Positions 1 to 9,544 are shown, numbered from the stretch's first letter. The stretch: DNA of 64,000 nucleotides from Roseococcus microcysteis (GCF_014764365.1 NZ_CP061718.1:3302501-3366500); one strand, 5' to 3'. Notes: a model not told the origin generated them from the letters alone. Made by a program: numbers and translations.

Positions 1-1065
1 CACCAGCGGCGCGGCGCAGGCGGCCCCCAGGAAGCCCACGGTGAAGCGCAGCGAATAGAGCTTGGCGCGGAGTTCGGGCGCGACATAGCGCGCGGTGATG
101 GTCTCGTTCACCGTCACCTGGCCGAAGATGGCCGCCGCCATCAGCCCCGCCAGCGGCAGGACGATCCAGCCATCCAGGAAGGAGAGCGCCAGCATTCCCG
201 GCACCAGCACGATGGCGAGCGGCATGAAGACCGATTTCAGCGTCATCCGGTCAATCATGTGGCCCACGGTGAATTGCGCGAGGCCCCCGCACAGCGTCGC
301 CAGGAAGGCCAGCAGCCCCACCACCGGCAGCAGGTCGGGCGAGGAGGCCAGGCGTTCCTCCATCAGCTTCGGGATCAGCATGGTGTAGGCGTTGAAGACC
401 AGGCCCGAGACGACGGCGATCAGCATCAGGGAAATCACGGCGCGGCGGACGATGGCGCGCGGGATGCGCGGGAAGGGGCGCGTCTGCACGCCCGCGCGGC
501 GCGCGTCATAGGCGGGTTCGCGCAGATAGGCCAACCCGATCACCATGCAGGCCAGCCCCGGCAGCACGAAGGCCCAGCGCCAGCCGAGCTGGGCCGCCAG
601 GAAGGCCGTGACCACCGGGGCCAGCGCCACGCCCAGGTTCCCGAAGACGCCGTTGATGCCCATGGCGCGGCCCACCCGGTTGCCGCCGGCCTCGCTGATG
701 ATGGCGGTGCCGATGGGGTGGTAGATGGCGGAAAAGGCGCCCATCACCGCCAGCGCCACCGCGAGCCCGAGCGGCCCCGAGGTGAAGCCCGCCGCCGCCA
801 TGGCGGCCCCCGAGCCCAGGAAGAAGGCCGCCATCATGGCCTTGCGCCCGAAGCGCGCGGCCAGCCACCCCATGGGCAACGCGCCCAGCCCATAGACCAC
901 GAACATGGCGGTGCCGAGGGCGATGATGGGCCCGTATTCCGTGCCGAAGGGCGCCCCCGGCTCCTGCACCATGGCCAGCACGGCGGTGGCCAGCACCAGC
1001 AGCCCGTAATGGGTGAAGGTGTGCGCGGCGTTGATGAAGCAGATCTGGCGGGTGGTGGAGGTCAT
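1..1065 (-). CDS. MFS transporter, C-terminus cut by window edge
   Basis: The minus strand is open from an ATG at 1065 to the window edge, giving about 355 residues of a hydrophobic protein with repeated membrane segments. It carries major facilitator signatures: an early GWLAARFGRK-type loop between helices 2 and 3 and a YHPIGTA motif reminiscent of the fosmidomycin-resistance (Fsr) branch. The substrate cannot be read from sequence; efflux of a small molecule is the usual role. The gene is divergent from the AraC regulator at 1110, with only 44 bases between the two starts, so that regulator probably controls it. The stop codon lies outside the window. Confidence 0.85.
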   Translation of the reverse strand, partial: MTSTTRQICFINAAHTFTHYGLLVLATAVLAMVQEPGAPFGTEYGPIIALGTAMFVVYGLGALPMGWLAARFGRKAMMAAFFLGSGAAMAAAGFTSGPLGLAVALAVMGAFSAIYHPIGTAIISEAGGNRVGRAMGINGVFGNLGVALAPVVTAFLAAQLGWRWAFVLPGLACMVIGLAYLREPAYDARRAGVQTRPFPRIPRAIVRRAVISLMLIAVVSGLVFNAYTMLIPKLMEERLASSPDLLPVVGLLAFLATLCGGLAQFTVGHMIDRMTLKSVFMPLAIVLVPGMLALSFLDGWIVLPLAGLMAAAIFGQVTVNETITARYVAPELRAKLYSLRFTVGFLGAACAAPLV

Positions 1066-1109
1066 GGCGTTCACGCTAGCCTGTCCTTCCTTCAACGTCC
1101 GGACGGAAG

Positions 1110-1907
1110 ATGTCGGCAGACGGACAAAACCCGCGCACCCTGGCCCAGGAACAGGCCGACCGGCCGCTCACCGCCTATGCGCGCGACTACACCGATGGCG
1201 AGGGCACGGGCTGGCACCACCATGGCCGCGCCCAGCTTCTCTACGCCACGCGGGGCGTCATGCGGGTGGCGACACGGGAATACAACTTCACCGTGCCGCC
1301 GGGCCGCGCGCTGTGGGTTCCGGCCGCCATGCCGCATGCGGTGGCGGTGGAAGGGCCGCTCGCCATGCGCGCCCTGTTCTTCCGGGAGGATGCGGCGGTG
1401 CTGGGCGAGGGCAGGGCGCTGGTGCTGGCCGTCTCGCCCTTGCTGCGCGAACTCATCCTCGCCGCCTGCGCGGAGCCGCTGGAATGGGATGTGCAAGGGC
1501 GGGGCGGGCACCTGGCGGCGCTGATCGCGGAGGAGGTGGCGCGCGCCCCGCAACTGCCCTTCGGCCTGCCCGCCCCGCGCGATGCGCGGCTGCTACGGCT
1601 GGCGCAGGCGCTGGCCGCCGACCCGGCGCGCGACTGGACGCTGGAGGATTGGGCGCAGCGCTGCGGCGCCTCGGCGCGGACGCTCGCCCGGCTGTTCCAG
1701 GCAGAGACGGGCATGGGCTTCGCCCGCTGGCGCCAGGCCCTGCGCCTGACCGAGGCGGCGGCGTTGCTGGCGGGCGGCGCCACGCCGGCGCGGGCCGCGG
1801 CGGCGGTGGGCTATGCCAGCGCGCCGGCCTTCGGTGCCGCCTTCCGGGCGGCCTTCGGCCTCACGCCCGGCGAGGCGCGGCTCATTCGACCGGGGTCATC
1901 GCCTTGA
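1110..1907 (+). CDS. AraC-family transcriptional regulator
   Basis: The 265-residue protein has an N-terminal cupin-like sensor (about residues 35-105, including WHHHGRAQLLYATRG) and a C-terminal pair of helix-turn-helix units (about 165-260) with the family features LEDWAQRCGASARTLARLF and VGYASAPAFGAAFR. This layout resembles the NimR/YeaM type that regulates an adjacent divergent MFS exporter, and here an MFS gene starts 44 bases away in the opposite direction. The gene end overlaps the convergent regulator by about 26 bases. Ligand unknown. Confidence 0.85.
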   Translation: MSADGQNPRTLAQEQADRPLTAYARDYTDGEGTGWHHHGRAQLLYATRGVMRVATREYNFTVPPGRALWVPAAMPHAVAVEGPLAMRALFFREDAAVLGEGRALVLAVSPLLRELILAACAEPLEWDVQGRGGHLAALIAEEVARAPQLPFGLPAPRDARLLRLAQALAADPARDWTLEDWAQRCGASARTLARLFQAETGMGFARWRQALRLTEAAALLAGGATPARAAAAVGYASAPAFGAAFRAAFGLTPGEARLIRPGSSP

Positions 1908-2336
1908 TCAGGTCGAAGACGCGGCGGCGCACCGCGGGGTCCTGGATGCGGTAATAGGCGCGCACCAGTTCCAGCGTCTCGCGCCGGTGCAGGGTGTCGT
2001 CCTCGAAGGGGAGGATTCCTCGGCGAAGCCGGAGACGCGGCGGGCGAAGCCCTGGCTGCCGCCGACCTGGCCCGGCATGTCGTCGAAGAAGAAGCTGATG
2101 GGCACGTCCAGCACGCGGGAGAGGTCGAAGAGGCGGCTGGCGCCGATGCGGTTCACCCCGCGTTCATACTTCTGCACCTGCTGAAAGGTCAGGCCCAGCG
2201 CCTCGCCCAGGCGTTCCTGGCTCATCCCCAGCAGCGTTCGGCGCAGCCGCACGCGGGAGCCGACATGAACGTCAATGGGGCTGGGGCGATGTTCGCGTTC
2301 CGCCTTGGCGTCCTGTCCGGAAACCGGCTCCTTCAT
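1882..2336 (-). CDS. Cro/C1-type (XRE) regulator, frameshifted
   Basis: An HTH_XRE domain occupies about residues 24-82 (SQERLGEALGLTFQQVQKYERG). It is followed by the VPISFFFDD segment typical of small alphaproteobacterial XRE regulators. The reading frame breaks at a G run at 2008-2011 on the + strand. Adding one base restores a C-terminus with the family-like motifs LHRRETLELVRAYYRI and RRRVFDLIKAM, ending at 1882, for a 151-residue protein. I chose the ATG at 2336 because AGGTGG lies eight bases upstream; an upstream in-frame start at 2390 is possible. The tail overlaps the AraC gene. The break is probably a sequencing error. Confidence 0.75.
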
Positions 2337-2566
2337 CGCAACGTCCACCTTTGCACTCCGCCGCTGGCCGCGCTCCGAAGGCGACCACACCCAGGACGGG
2401 CAGGATCGGATGCGCAGGATCGCCCGATTTGGCGCCGCATTCCGGCCACCTTTTTCGCACGATCACGGAACGGTCCTTAACGCAAAAGAAAGAAAGCGTC
2501 AATTCCCGATCTATGGTCTCAATAAATCTACAATTCTGGGTGAGAAAAATGAACGCTCTGGTTGCG
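2337..2566. other. Intergenic gap between lnt and the XRE gene
   Basis: No gene is supported in this 230-base gap. The part at about 2475-2560 is clearly richer in A and T than its surroundings and probably holds the promoter of the XRE gene. No clean -35/-10 pair or terminator hairpin stands out. Confidence 0.4.
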
Positions 2567-4090
2567 TCAATCGGGCCGGCGTCGCCGCAGCGCCATACCC
2601 AGGATGCCCACGCCTAGCAAGGCGCCGAGCGGCACCCAGAGACCCCAGCGGCTGAAGGGCGTGGGGGCGCCGGCGCCGGGCAAGGGGGCGACAGCGAAGC
2701 CCGTTTCGCCCAGTCCGATCCGCGCGCGCTCCCGGCCCGAGGCGTCATAGACGATGGAAATGCCCGTCTGCGCGGCGCGCACCAGGGGCAGGCCTTCCTC
2801 GACCGCGCGCAGGCGGCTCGCGGCCAGATGCTGGTAGGGGCCGGCGGAATGGCCGAACCAGGCATCGTTCGTGATGTTCAGCAGCCAGCCGGGGCGGGTC
2901 GGCCCCGTCACCCGGCCGGGGAAGATCACCTCATAGCAAATCAAGGGGCTGAAGCCCGGAATCCTAGGCAATTCCAGGGTTTGCCGCCCAGGCCCCGCGG
3001 AGAAGTCCACCCCGCCCGTCACCACGCGGATGGGAATCAGCCCCCGCAGCGGCATGTATTCGCCGAAGGGCACGAGGTGCGACTTGTCATAGGCGGGGCC
3101 CATGGTGCCGGCGGCGTCCAGGCTGACCAGGCTGTTCCACAGCCGCGCGATGCGCCCCTCGGGCGACCATTCGGCGCGCACCGTTCCGGCCAGCAGCACC
3201 CCCCGTTCCGGCAGCACCGAGGCCGCGAGGCGCTGCGCATCCGGGTCCTGGGCCAGCAGGAAGGGGCTCGCCGTTTCGGGCCAGATGGCCAGGATGGGCG
3301 CTTCCGGGGCGGCCTGCGCGGCCTCGGCGGTGCCTTCGCGAGTCAACTGGAGGTATCTTTGGAAAATGGCGAGGCGCTGTGTCTCCTCCCATTTGAGATC
3401 CTGCGGAATGTTGCCCTGCACCAGGACCACCTGGGCGGCGCTGTCCTCCGGCGCGGGCTGGCGCAACACCCAGGCGCCCCCGCTGCCCCAGAGGGCCAGG
3501 CCCGAGAGCAGCAGCGGCGTCGCCACCCGCCAGCCCAGCGCGGGCAGGGCGGCCAGCAGGGCCGTCAGCAAGGAAAGCCCATGCACCCCCACAAAGGCGG
3601 CCGGTTGCAGCGGGATTTCGTGGAAGGCCCAGGCGGTGCCCAGCAGGTTCCAGGGGAAGCCCGTGAAGAGGAAGCCGCGCAGCATCTCGGACGCCGTCCA
3701 GGCCGCGGCGAAGACCAGCACGGCGGCCCAGCCCACCCCCGGCCTTCCCCGCCCCGCCCGCCACGCCGCCCAGGCCGGCAGCGCCATGAAGGCGGCCAGC
3801 GGCAGCGCCACCCCGGGGGCGGCCAGCGGCACCAGCCAGAACCAGGTGGCGAGGTCCGTGAACAGCGCGTGCGTCAGCCAGTAGAGGCCGGCCACATGGT
3901 GCCCGAAGCCGAACAGCGCCCCCCACCACAGCGCCTGCCGCGCCCCCCCGGCCCGCGCCAGCACGGAAAGGAAGGCGGGGAAGGTCAGCAGCAGCACCGG
4001 CAACAGGTGCAAGGGCGGCAGCGCGAGGGCCGAGGCGGCGCCGAGCAGCAAGGAAACGAGGCCCGGACGCGCGTTCAGGAAATTCCGCAT
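2567..4090 (-). CDS. lnt: Apolipoprotein N-acyltransferase
   Basis: This 507-residue inner-membrane enzyme transfers the third acyl chain to the N-terminal cysteine of lipoproteins. The N-terminal ~210 residues form several hydrophobic helices. The nitrilase-like domain follows, with the catalytic triad visible as Glu272 (IWPETASP), Lys336 (YDKSHLVPFGEY) and Cys385 (PLICYEVIF). Length matches the family. It is the last gene of a minus-strand run with corC, ybeY, phoH and miaB, the classical lnt neighbourhood in Proteobacteria. The ATG at 4090 directly precedes the first membrane helix. Confidence 0.96.
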   Translation of the reverse strand: MRNFLNARPGLVSLLLGAASALALPPLHLLPVLLLTFPAFLSVLARAGGARQALWWGALFGFGHHVAGLYWLTHALFTDLATWFWLVPLAAPGVALPLAAFMALPAWAAWRAGRGRPGVGWAAVLVFAAAWTASEMLRGFLFTGFPWNLLGTAWAFHEIPLQPAAFVGVHGLSLLTALLAALPALGWRVATPLLLSGLALWGSGGAWVLRQPAPEDSAAQVVLVQGNIPQDLKWEETQRLAIFQRYLQLTREGTAEAAQAAPEAPILAIWPETASPFLLAQDPDAQRLAASVLPERGVLLAGTVRAEWSPEGRIARLWNSLVSLDAAGTMGPAYDKSHLVPFGEYMPLRGLIPIRVVTGGVDFSAGPGRQTLELPRIPGFSPLICYEVIFPGRVTGPTRPGWLLNITNDAWFGHSAGPYQHLAASRLRAVEEGLPLVRAAQTGISIVYDASGRERARIGLGETGFAVAPLPGAGAPTPFSRWGLWVPLGALLGVGILGMALRRRRPD

Positions 4091-4182
4091 GGCGCGGCTT
4101 ATGCCCGGAAAACCGGGCGGTGGATACGCGGCGCCTGCTCCGCCGCGTTCCTTGCCGCCCGACCCTTACTCCGCCGCGCGCT

Positions 4183-5070
4183 CTACTCCGCCGCGCTTCG
4201 GGCGGCGGCGGTCGCGGGCCGCCGCACGCGCAACCGGCGGATGCGTCGCGCATCGGCCTCCAGCACCCGGAATTCCAGGCCCGAGGGGTGCGAGAAGATC
4301 TCGCCCCGCGCCGGCACGCGCTCGGCGAGCGTGAAGACCAGGCCGCCCACCGTGTCTATGTCGGCGCTGCGTTCCTCGGGCGTCAGCACCTCGCCCAGCT
4401 TTTCCTCGAAATCCTCGATGGGGGTGCGGGCGTCGAGTTCATAGACGCCCTCGCCACGCTCGATGATCTGCGGCGCGCCGTCCTCGTCATGCTCGTCGGC
4501 GATGTCGCCCACGATGGTCTCGACCACGTCCTCGATGGTGACGAGGCCATCAATGCCGCCATATTCGTCCACCACCAAAGCGAGGTGCATCCGCTCCTGC
4601 CGCATGCGCAGCAGCAGGTCGAGCACGGGCATGGAGGGCACCACGAAGAGCGGCTTGCGCAGCACGGAGCGCAGGGTGAAATCCCCCTCGCGCCCCATGG
4701 CGGCGATGATGTCCTTGATGTGGACCATGCCCAGCACGTCATCCAGGTGGCCCTGGTAAACCGGATAGCGGCTGTGGCCTTCGCGCTGGATGGCCGCCAT
4801 GGCCTGGCCGAAGGTGAGGCCCACGGGGAGCGCGATGATGTCCGCGCGCGGCACCATCACGTCATTGGCCGTGGCGCCGCGCAGCTTCAGCACGTTGGAG
4901 AGCAAAGCGCGTTCGTGCCGGTCCAGCGCGCGGGCATCGGGCGCGCCCCCGGAATCGGCCGGCGCGCCGATGAGTTCCTCGACGCGGTCGCGCAGGCTGT
5001 CGGTGGCGCGGCGGTGGAAAAGGCCGCGGATGCGGCGGATCAGTTCGGGTTGTTGGCCGTCGCTCGCCAT
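4183..5070 (-). CDS. CBS-domain protein of the CorC/YbeX family
   Basis: The product has 295 residues: two CBS domains (about residues 70-190, with VMVPRADI and VVDEYGGIDGLVTIEDVVE) and a C-terminal CorC_HlyC transporter-associated domain. There is no membrane domain, as in the soluble CorC/YbeX branch linked to Mg/Co efflux and ribosome-related phenotypes. The ATG at 5070 sits in a TGATG overlap with the ybeY stop; a GTG one codon upstream is also possible. It lies between ybeY and lnt, the usual order. Often annotated as a hemolysin-family protein, which is a misleading legacy name. Confidence 0.93.
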   Translation of the reverse strand: MASDGQQPELIRRIRGLFHRRATDSLRDRVEELIGAPADSGGAPDARALDRHERALLSNVLKLRGATANDVMVPRADIIALPVGLTFGQAMAAIQREGHSRYPVYQGHLDDVLGMVHIKDIIAAMGREGDFTLRSVLRKPLFVVPSMPVLDLLLRMRQERMHLALVVDEYGGIDGLVTIEDVVETIVGDIADEHDEDGAPQIIERGEGVYELDARTPIEDFEEKLGEVLTPEERSADIDTVGGLVFTLAERVPARGEIFSHPSGLEFRVLEADARRIRRLRVRRPATAAARSAAE

Positions 5071-5588
5071 CACGCGGCCCCCCGCCAGCGCGTGCGCCAG
5101 GGGTTGCCGACGCCCAGGCGCCGCAGGATGCGTGCCTCGGCGCGTTCCATCAGCATGGCCTCGCCGGCCGAGAGGTGGTCATGGCCCAGCAAATGCAGGG
5201 TGCCGTGGACGACCAGGTGCAGGAAATGGTCCTGGACCGCGCGGCCCTCGGCCAGCGCCTCGCGCCGCACGACGCCGAGCGCCAGAGCCACATCGCCCAG
5301 CGTCAGGCTGCCATAGGGGGCGGGGAAGGAAAGGACGTTGGTGGCCTTCTCCTTGCCGCGGAAGCCGGTGTTGAGACGCCGGATCTCGGCGTCATCGGTC
5401 AGCAGCAAGGTCAGGTGGCCATTGGCGCCCTGGTCGGCCAGCGTGGCGGTGACGGCCCGTCGGGCCAGGGTCTCCACCCGGGGCAGGGCGGCACGCCAAC
5501 CAGGCGCACCCAGCACCACATCCACATCGGCGAGCCCGGCGGCGAGTTCCGCACCGCCGGGCAGGCTACTTCCCGGTTCCATCCACAT
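5070..5588 (-). CDS. ybeY: Endoribonuclease YbeY (rRNA maturation factor)
   Basis: YbeY is a zinc-dependent RNase needed for 16S rRNA 3' end maturation and 70S quality control. The signature HGTLHLLGHDH gives the three metal-binding histidines near the C-terminus. The preceding NTGFRGKEKATNVLSFP segment is also typical. The preferred start is the ATG at 5588 (or 5582), giving about 172 residues and a short overlap with the end of phoH; a start at 5645 would add an atypical N-terminus. It is translationally coupled to corC through TGATG. Confidence 0.93.
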   Translation of the reverse strand: MWMEPGSSLPGGAELAAGLADVDVVLGAPGWRAALPRVETLARRAVTATLADQGANGHLTLLLTDDAEIRRLNTGFRGKEKATNVLSFPAPYGSLTLGDVALALGVVRREALAEGRAVQDHFLHLVVHGTLHLLGHDHLSAGEAMLMERAEARILRRLGVGNPWRTRWRGAA

Positions 5589-6639
5589 CCTTCCCGGCGC
5601 CACGGCGGGGCATGTTGCCGCCGCGCTGCGCCTCCATTGCACCATAGGCCGCGACGATGCGCCCCACGAGGGGGTGCCGCACCACGTCCTTCTCGTCGAA
5701 ATGGGTGAAGCCTATTCCTGGCACCCCACGCAAGATGGAAATGGCCTCGACCAGTCCGGATTTCATCCCCGGCGGCAGGTCCACCTGCGTCGGGTCGCCG
5801 GTGATGGCCATGCGCGTGCCCTCGCCCATGCGGGTCAGGAACATCTTCATCTGGGCGGGGGTGGTGTTCTGCGCCTCGTCCAGGATGGCGAAGGAATGGG
5901 CGAGCGTCCGGCCACGCATGAAGGCGAGCGGCGCGATCTCGATCTCGCCCGCCGCGATGCGGCGCTGGACCTGCTCGGCCGGCAGCATGTCGTGCAGCGC
6001 GTCGTAGAGGGGGCGGAGATAGGGGTCCACCTTCTCCTTCATGTCGCCCGGCAGGAAGCCCAGCCGCTCGCCGGCCTCGACGGCGGGGCGGGAGAGCACG
6101 ATGCGGTCCACCCGCTGCGCCAGCAGCAGCGCCACGCCCTGGGCCACGGCGAGGTAGGTCTTGCCGGTGCCGGCGGGGCCGATGCCGAAGACCATCTCGT
6201 TGCGGGAGAGAGTCTCCATATAGGCGGCCTGGGCCGGGGTGCGGGGGGCGATGGCGCCGCGCCGGGTGCGGATTTGCGGGATGTCCTGGAGCGGCAGGCG
6301 GGGGTCGGCCTCGGCCTCGCCCTCCGCCATGCGGATGGCGGCCTCGACCTCGGCGCCGGTCAGGCTGCCGCCGCGCTCCAGGCTGCGCCAGAGGCCACGC
6401 AGCACCTGTTCGGCCATCTGCGTGCGCTCGGCTGTGCCGCTCAGGGTGATGCGGTTGCCGCGGCAGGCCAGCCGCACGCCGCATCGGCTTTCGATCCGCG
6501 CCAGGTGCTTGTCATGCTCGCCATAGAGCATGGGCAGCAGGGCGTTGTCCTCGAATTGCAGGGTGACGCTGCGGGATTCGGAGGAGGGGGGGCCAGGGGG
6601 GTGACCCTGGCGGGCGCGGAGCGCGAGGGCGTTGCTCAA
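5566..6639 (-). CDS. PhoH-like ATPase (YbeZ)
   Basis: The 357-residue PhoH-family protein has Walker A at residues 154-161 (GPAGTGKT) and Walker B at LDEAQN. The following [10 protein letters not shown] motif is typical of the family, which is thought to be an RNA-associated ATPase that works with YbeY. An N-terminal KH-like part occupies about residues 30-90. The start appears to be a TTG at 6639 overlapping the miaB stop as TTGA. It is second in the miaB-phoH-ybeY-corC-lnt order. Confidence 0.93.
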   Translation of the reverse strand: MSNALALRARQGHPPGPPSSESRSVTLQFEDNALLPMLYGEHDKHLARIESRCGVRLACRGNRITLSGTAERTQMAEQVLRGLWRSLERGGSLTGAEVEAAIRMAEGEAEADPRLPLQDIPQIRTRRGAIAPRTPAQAAYMETLSRNEMVFGIGPAGTGKTYLAVAQGVALLLAQRVDRIVLSRPAVEAGERLGFLPGDMKEKVDPYLRPLYDALHDMLPAEQVQRRIAAGEIEIAPLAFMRGRTLAHSFAILDEAQNTTPAQMKMFLTRMGEGTRMAITGDPTQVDLPPGMKSGLVEAISILRGVPGIGFTHFDEKDVVRHPLVGRIVAAYGAMEAQRGGNMPRRGAGKDVDGTGK

Positions 6640-8015
6640 GCGGCGTGTTGCTCCTGGTTCGGAGGTTGGACGAGTTCACCCGAGAGGGAATTGGGATGGC
6701 CCGCGCGGATTCGCAGGGGTTGCACCGTGCCCACCAGTTCCAAACCGGCGACGGCATGCACCGGTTGCAACCAGGGCGTGCGGCCCGACAATTGTCCCGG
6801 ATGGCGGCCGGGGCCCGTGAAGAGCACCTCCACCACCTGTCCCGCCTTGGAGGCGTTGAACGCCGCCTGCTGGTCCCGCAGCAGGGATTGGATCTCCTGC
6901 AGGCGGCGGTCCTTGGTGGCTTCGTCCACATGGCCGGCGGCGCCGGCGGCCGGCGTGCCGGGGCGGGGGGAATATTTGAAGCTGAAGGCCTGGGCGAAGC
7001 CCACGCGCTCGATCAGGCGCAGCGTGGCCTGGTGGTCGGCCTCGGTCTCGCCGGGGTGGCCGGCGATGATGTCGGTGGAGAGGGCGAGGTCGGGCCGCGC
7101 CTCCCGCAGCCGGTCCACGAGGCGGAGGTAGTCCTCCGCCGTGTGGCCGCGGTTCATCGCCGCCAGCACCCGGTCGCTGCCCGACTGGATGGGCAGGTGC
7201 AGGAAGGGCATCACGGCCGGGATGTCGCGGTGGGCGGCGATCAGCGCGTCATCCATGTCGCGGGGGTGGGAGGTGGTGTAGCGCAGCCGGAGCAGGCCGG
7301 GGATTTCCGCCAGCGCCGCCAGCAGCCGCGCCAGCCCCCATTCGGCGCCCGTGGCGTCCTGGCCGTGATAGGCGTTCACGTTCTGGCCGAGCAGCGTGAT
7401 TTCGCGCGCCCCCTGCGCCACGAGGCGCCGCGCCTCGGCCAGCACCGCCTCGGGCGCGCGGGAATATTCGGCGCCGCGGGTGTAGGGCACCACGCAGAAG
7501 GCGCAGAACTTGTCGCAGCCCTCCTGGATGGTGAGGAAGGCGGTGACGCCCTGGGGCGCGCTGGCCTCGGGCAGATGGTCGAATTTTTCCTCCGTCGGGA
7601 ATTCGGTGTCCACCACGGCGCCGGCGGCGCGGGAGATGCGGGCGACCAGTTCCGGCAGCTTGTGGTAGCTCTGCGGGCCCAGCACCAGGTCCACATAGGG
7701 CGCGCGGGCGGTGATCTCCGCGCCCTCGGCCTGGGCCACGCAGCCGGCGACGGCCAGCAGCATGTCCGCGCCCTCGGCGCGGCGGGCGTCCTTCATCACG
7801 CGCAGGCGGCCGAGTTCGGAGAAGAGCTTCTCCGTCGCCTTCTCGCGGATGTGGCAGGTGTTGAGGATGACCATGTCGGCCGCTTCCGGCGCGTCCACCG
7901 GGGCGTAGCCCAGGGGGGCCAGCACATCGGCCATGCGGTGGCTGTCATAGACGTTCATCTGGCAGCCCCAGCTGCGCAGGAAGAGCTTCTTCTTCGGTGT
8001 GGTGGTCTGCGTCAT
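6636..8015 (-). CDS. miaB: tRNA (N6-dimethylallyladenosine-37)-C2 methylthiotransferase
   Basis: The product (459 residues) is a radical-SAM methylthiotransferase acting on i6A37 of tRNAs. The N-terminal UPF0004 domain has cluster cysteines at 18, 54 and 92. The radical-SAM domain has the CxxxCxxC set at 167, 171 and 174 (CDKFCAFC). A C-terminal TRAM domain follows ([11 protein letters not shown]). The ATG at 8015 matches the family N-terminus. This is probably the first gene of the minus-strand operon running to lnt. Confidence 0.96.
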   Translation of the reverse strand: MTQTTTPKKKLFLRSWGCQMNVYDSHRMADVLAPLGYAPVDAPEAADMVILNTCHIREKATEKLFSELGRLRVMKDARRAEGADMLLAVAGCVAQAEGAEITARAPYVDLVLGPQSYHKLPELVARISRAAGAVVDTEFPTEEKFDHLPEASAPQGVTAFLTIQEGCDKFCAFCVVPYTRGAEYSRAPEAVLAEARRLVAQGAREITLLGQNVNAYHGQDATGAEWGLARLLAALAEIPGLLRLRYTTSHPRDMDDALIAAHRDIPAVMPFLHLPIQSGSDRVLAAMNRGHTAEDYLRLVDRLREARPDLALSTDIIAGHPGETEADHQATLRLIERVGFAQAFSFKYSPRPGTPAAGAAGHVDEATKDRRLQEIQSLLRDQQAAFNASKAGQVVEVLFTGPGRHPGQLSGRTPWLQPVHAVAGLELVGTVQPLRIRAGHPNSLSGELVQPPNQEQHAA

Positions 8016-8327
8016 GGAGGGGCCTCGCCGGCCGCCGAAGGGGCGGTCCAGCGGGGATAGGTGCGGAACAGTGGCCGCGCGGTCAAGAAGCGCGGCCCCC
8101 GTCCAGGGCGGGGTTCTGACGCATCATCGGCCTGGACGGTTCCAGAACGGGACCGCGCCGGTCAAGGGAATAGCGTGTGACGATGCGGCCGTCGGAGGGA
8201 CTAAGCTTTATATATTTCATTTGATCGGAAAAGCAACTTCTCATAGTGTCGAGGGAGCCAGCGGCCCCGGCGCGGCGGGCGAAGCATGGCCCTCGGCAAG
8301 GGGGCGGCGTCTTTCATGGAGGGCGAA
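8016..8327. other. Intergenic region upstream of miaB and the hydrolase cassette
   Basis: About 310 bases lie between the divergent starts of miaB and the DUF2272 gene. Most is ordinary GC-rich sequence. A sharp AT-rich patch at about 8200-8245 (containing TTTATATATTTCATTTGATC) probably holds the promoter of the two-gene cassette to the right. I see no RNA gene. Confidence 0.45.
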
Positions 8328-8900
8328 ATGCTGTCTCCTTTCGAAGCTGTCCTGGCCAAGACAGCCCAGCAGGAATTTTCCGTCTATGGCGGTCTGGACG
8401 AGGATTTTCCGCCCCTGTCGGACCGCATCCGGCAATACTGGGAGGATTTGGGCTTCACCTTCACGAGTGTCGAGGTGCCGTGGTCGGCCGTTTTCGTGTC
8501 GTGGTGCGTGAAGCAGGCGGGGGCCACCGCCGCGGAATTCCATTTCAACGCGCGGCACTCCCGCTTCGTGCATTGGGCCATCGCGAATGCCGAGGCGAGG
8601 AGGGGCGTCTTCCAGGGGGTCCGCTTCGACGAGGCCGCGCCGCAAGTGGGCGACATCCTCCAGTGGAACCGGGGCAAGGGCACGTTCGATTTCCAGCACG
8701 CGGCCCAGAACAAGGATTACGATTCCCACTCCGCCATCGTCACCACGGTCGGCGAGGACAGCGCGGGGCGCTTCGCACGCACCATCGGTGGGAATGAGAG
8801 CGACACGGTGGGGGTCACGCGCATCAGCCTCGATGAGAACGGCTTCATCAGGCAGCGCTCCAAGTTTCCATTCATCTGCCTGATCCAGACCTTGAAGTGA
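8328..8900 (+). CDS. DUF2272 protein, putative NlpC/CHAP-like hydrolase
   Basis: This 190-residue protein resembles DUF2272 proteins, which look like NlpC/P60-CHAP amidases. PWSAVFVSW at residues 51-59 aligns with the WCAAFVSW nucleophile motif of CHAP enzymes, but the cysteine position is serine. A later SHSAIVTTV (His134) fits the catalytic histidine strand. No signal peptide is visible. I chose the ATG at 8328 because GGAGGG lies at ideal spacing; an in-frame ATG at 8286 lacks this. It is followed after 10 bases by the lysozyme-like gene, so the two are probably one transcript. Confidence 0.7.
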   Translation: MLSPFEAVLAKTAQQEFSVYGGLDEDFPPLSDRIRQYWEDLGFTFTSVEVPWSAVFVSWCVKQAGATAAEFHFNARHSRFVHWAIANAEARRGVFQGVRFDEAAPQVGDILQWNRGKGTFDFQHAAQNKDYDSHSAIVTTVGEDSAGRFARTIGGNESDTVGVTRISLDENGFIRQRSKFPFICLIQTLK

Positions 8901-8910
8901 GGCTCGACGC

Positions 8911-9525
8911 ATGACGCTTCCCCTTCAGCAGGCCGCGGTTCTCAAGGGGCAGGCCTGGCTGCGTGCGCATTTCGAGGCGGCCTTGCAGACGGCGGTGCAG
9001 GGCACGCCGGCCACGGTGCCCATGCTCTGCGCCATCGCCCTCATCGAGACGCATAACATCTGGCTCGGCCGGATCGGAAAGCATTCGCCGGAGACCTTGC
9101 TCCGCTGCTGTGTCGGCGATGCGAGCGGGGATGTACAAGGGCATCCGCGCAGCGCTTTCCCCACGAACACCGCGGCCTTCCGGGAGAGGTTCGGTGACGA
9201 GTTCACGGAGATGTTGATCGGCGAGGCCAACGCCGCGCGGGCGCTGCGCGGCCTGCCCCCGTCGAACATGGTCTATAAGGGCTATGGCATCTTTCAGTAT
9301 GACCTTCAGTACGTCCTGAAAGATCCGGATTTTTTCCGAGAGCGGCAGTGGTACAGCATGGAGGCATGCGCCCGGAAGGCGGTGCAGGAGCTGGTGGTGA
9401 AGTTCAAGGCCTCGGGTGGCGAGGTACGTGGCGCCCTCCGGCGCTACAACGGATCGGGCAAGAAAGCCGAAGCCTATGCCGATGTCGCCATGCAGTTCCT
9501 GGCCTGGTGCGAAGGGGCCGGTTGA
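8911..9525 (+). CDS. Putative lysozyme/transglycosylase-like protein
   Basis: The 204-residue protein is not one I can name. Its plan resembles the lytic transglycosylase fold: a glutamate in ALIETHNIW (Glu46), a YKGYGIFQYD segment at 122-131 comparable to the GxxQ motif, and RRYNGSGKKAEAYA near the end, comparable to the AYNxG...YA block. No signal peptide or membrane segment is present. It is probably co-transcribed with the DUF2272 gene 10 bases upstream, which supports a peptidoglycan role for the pair. Family assignment is inference from motif order. Confidence 0.55.
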   Translation: MTLPLQQAAVLKGQAWLRAHFEAALQTAVQGTPATVPMLCAIALIETHNIWLGRIGKHSPETLLRCCVGDASGDVQGHPRSAFPTNTAAFRERFGDEFTEMLIGEANAARALRGLPPSNMVYKGYGIFQYDLQYVLKDPDFFRERQWYSMEACARKAVQELVVKFKASGGEVRGALRRYNGSGKKAEAYADVAMQFLAWCEGAG

Positions 9526-9526
9526 G

Positions 9527-9543
9527 CCCTGATCGCGGCAGGG
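9527..9543. terminator. Short hairpin between convergent genes
   Basis: CCCTG and CAGGG form a 5-bp stem with a 7-base loop between the convergent ends of the lysozyme-like gene and the methyltransferase gene. No T tract follows on the + strand, so its terminator role is uncertain. Confidence 0.3.
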
Positions 9544-9544
9544 T

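Noticed and set aside
259-1524. A 421-codon + strand frame at the left edge
   Set aside because: It lies opposite the MFS gene and out of frame with the AraC gene, and its product is His/Arg/Gly-rich with no recognisable fold.
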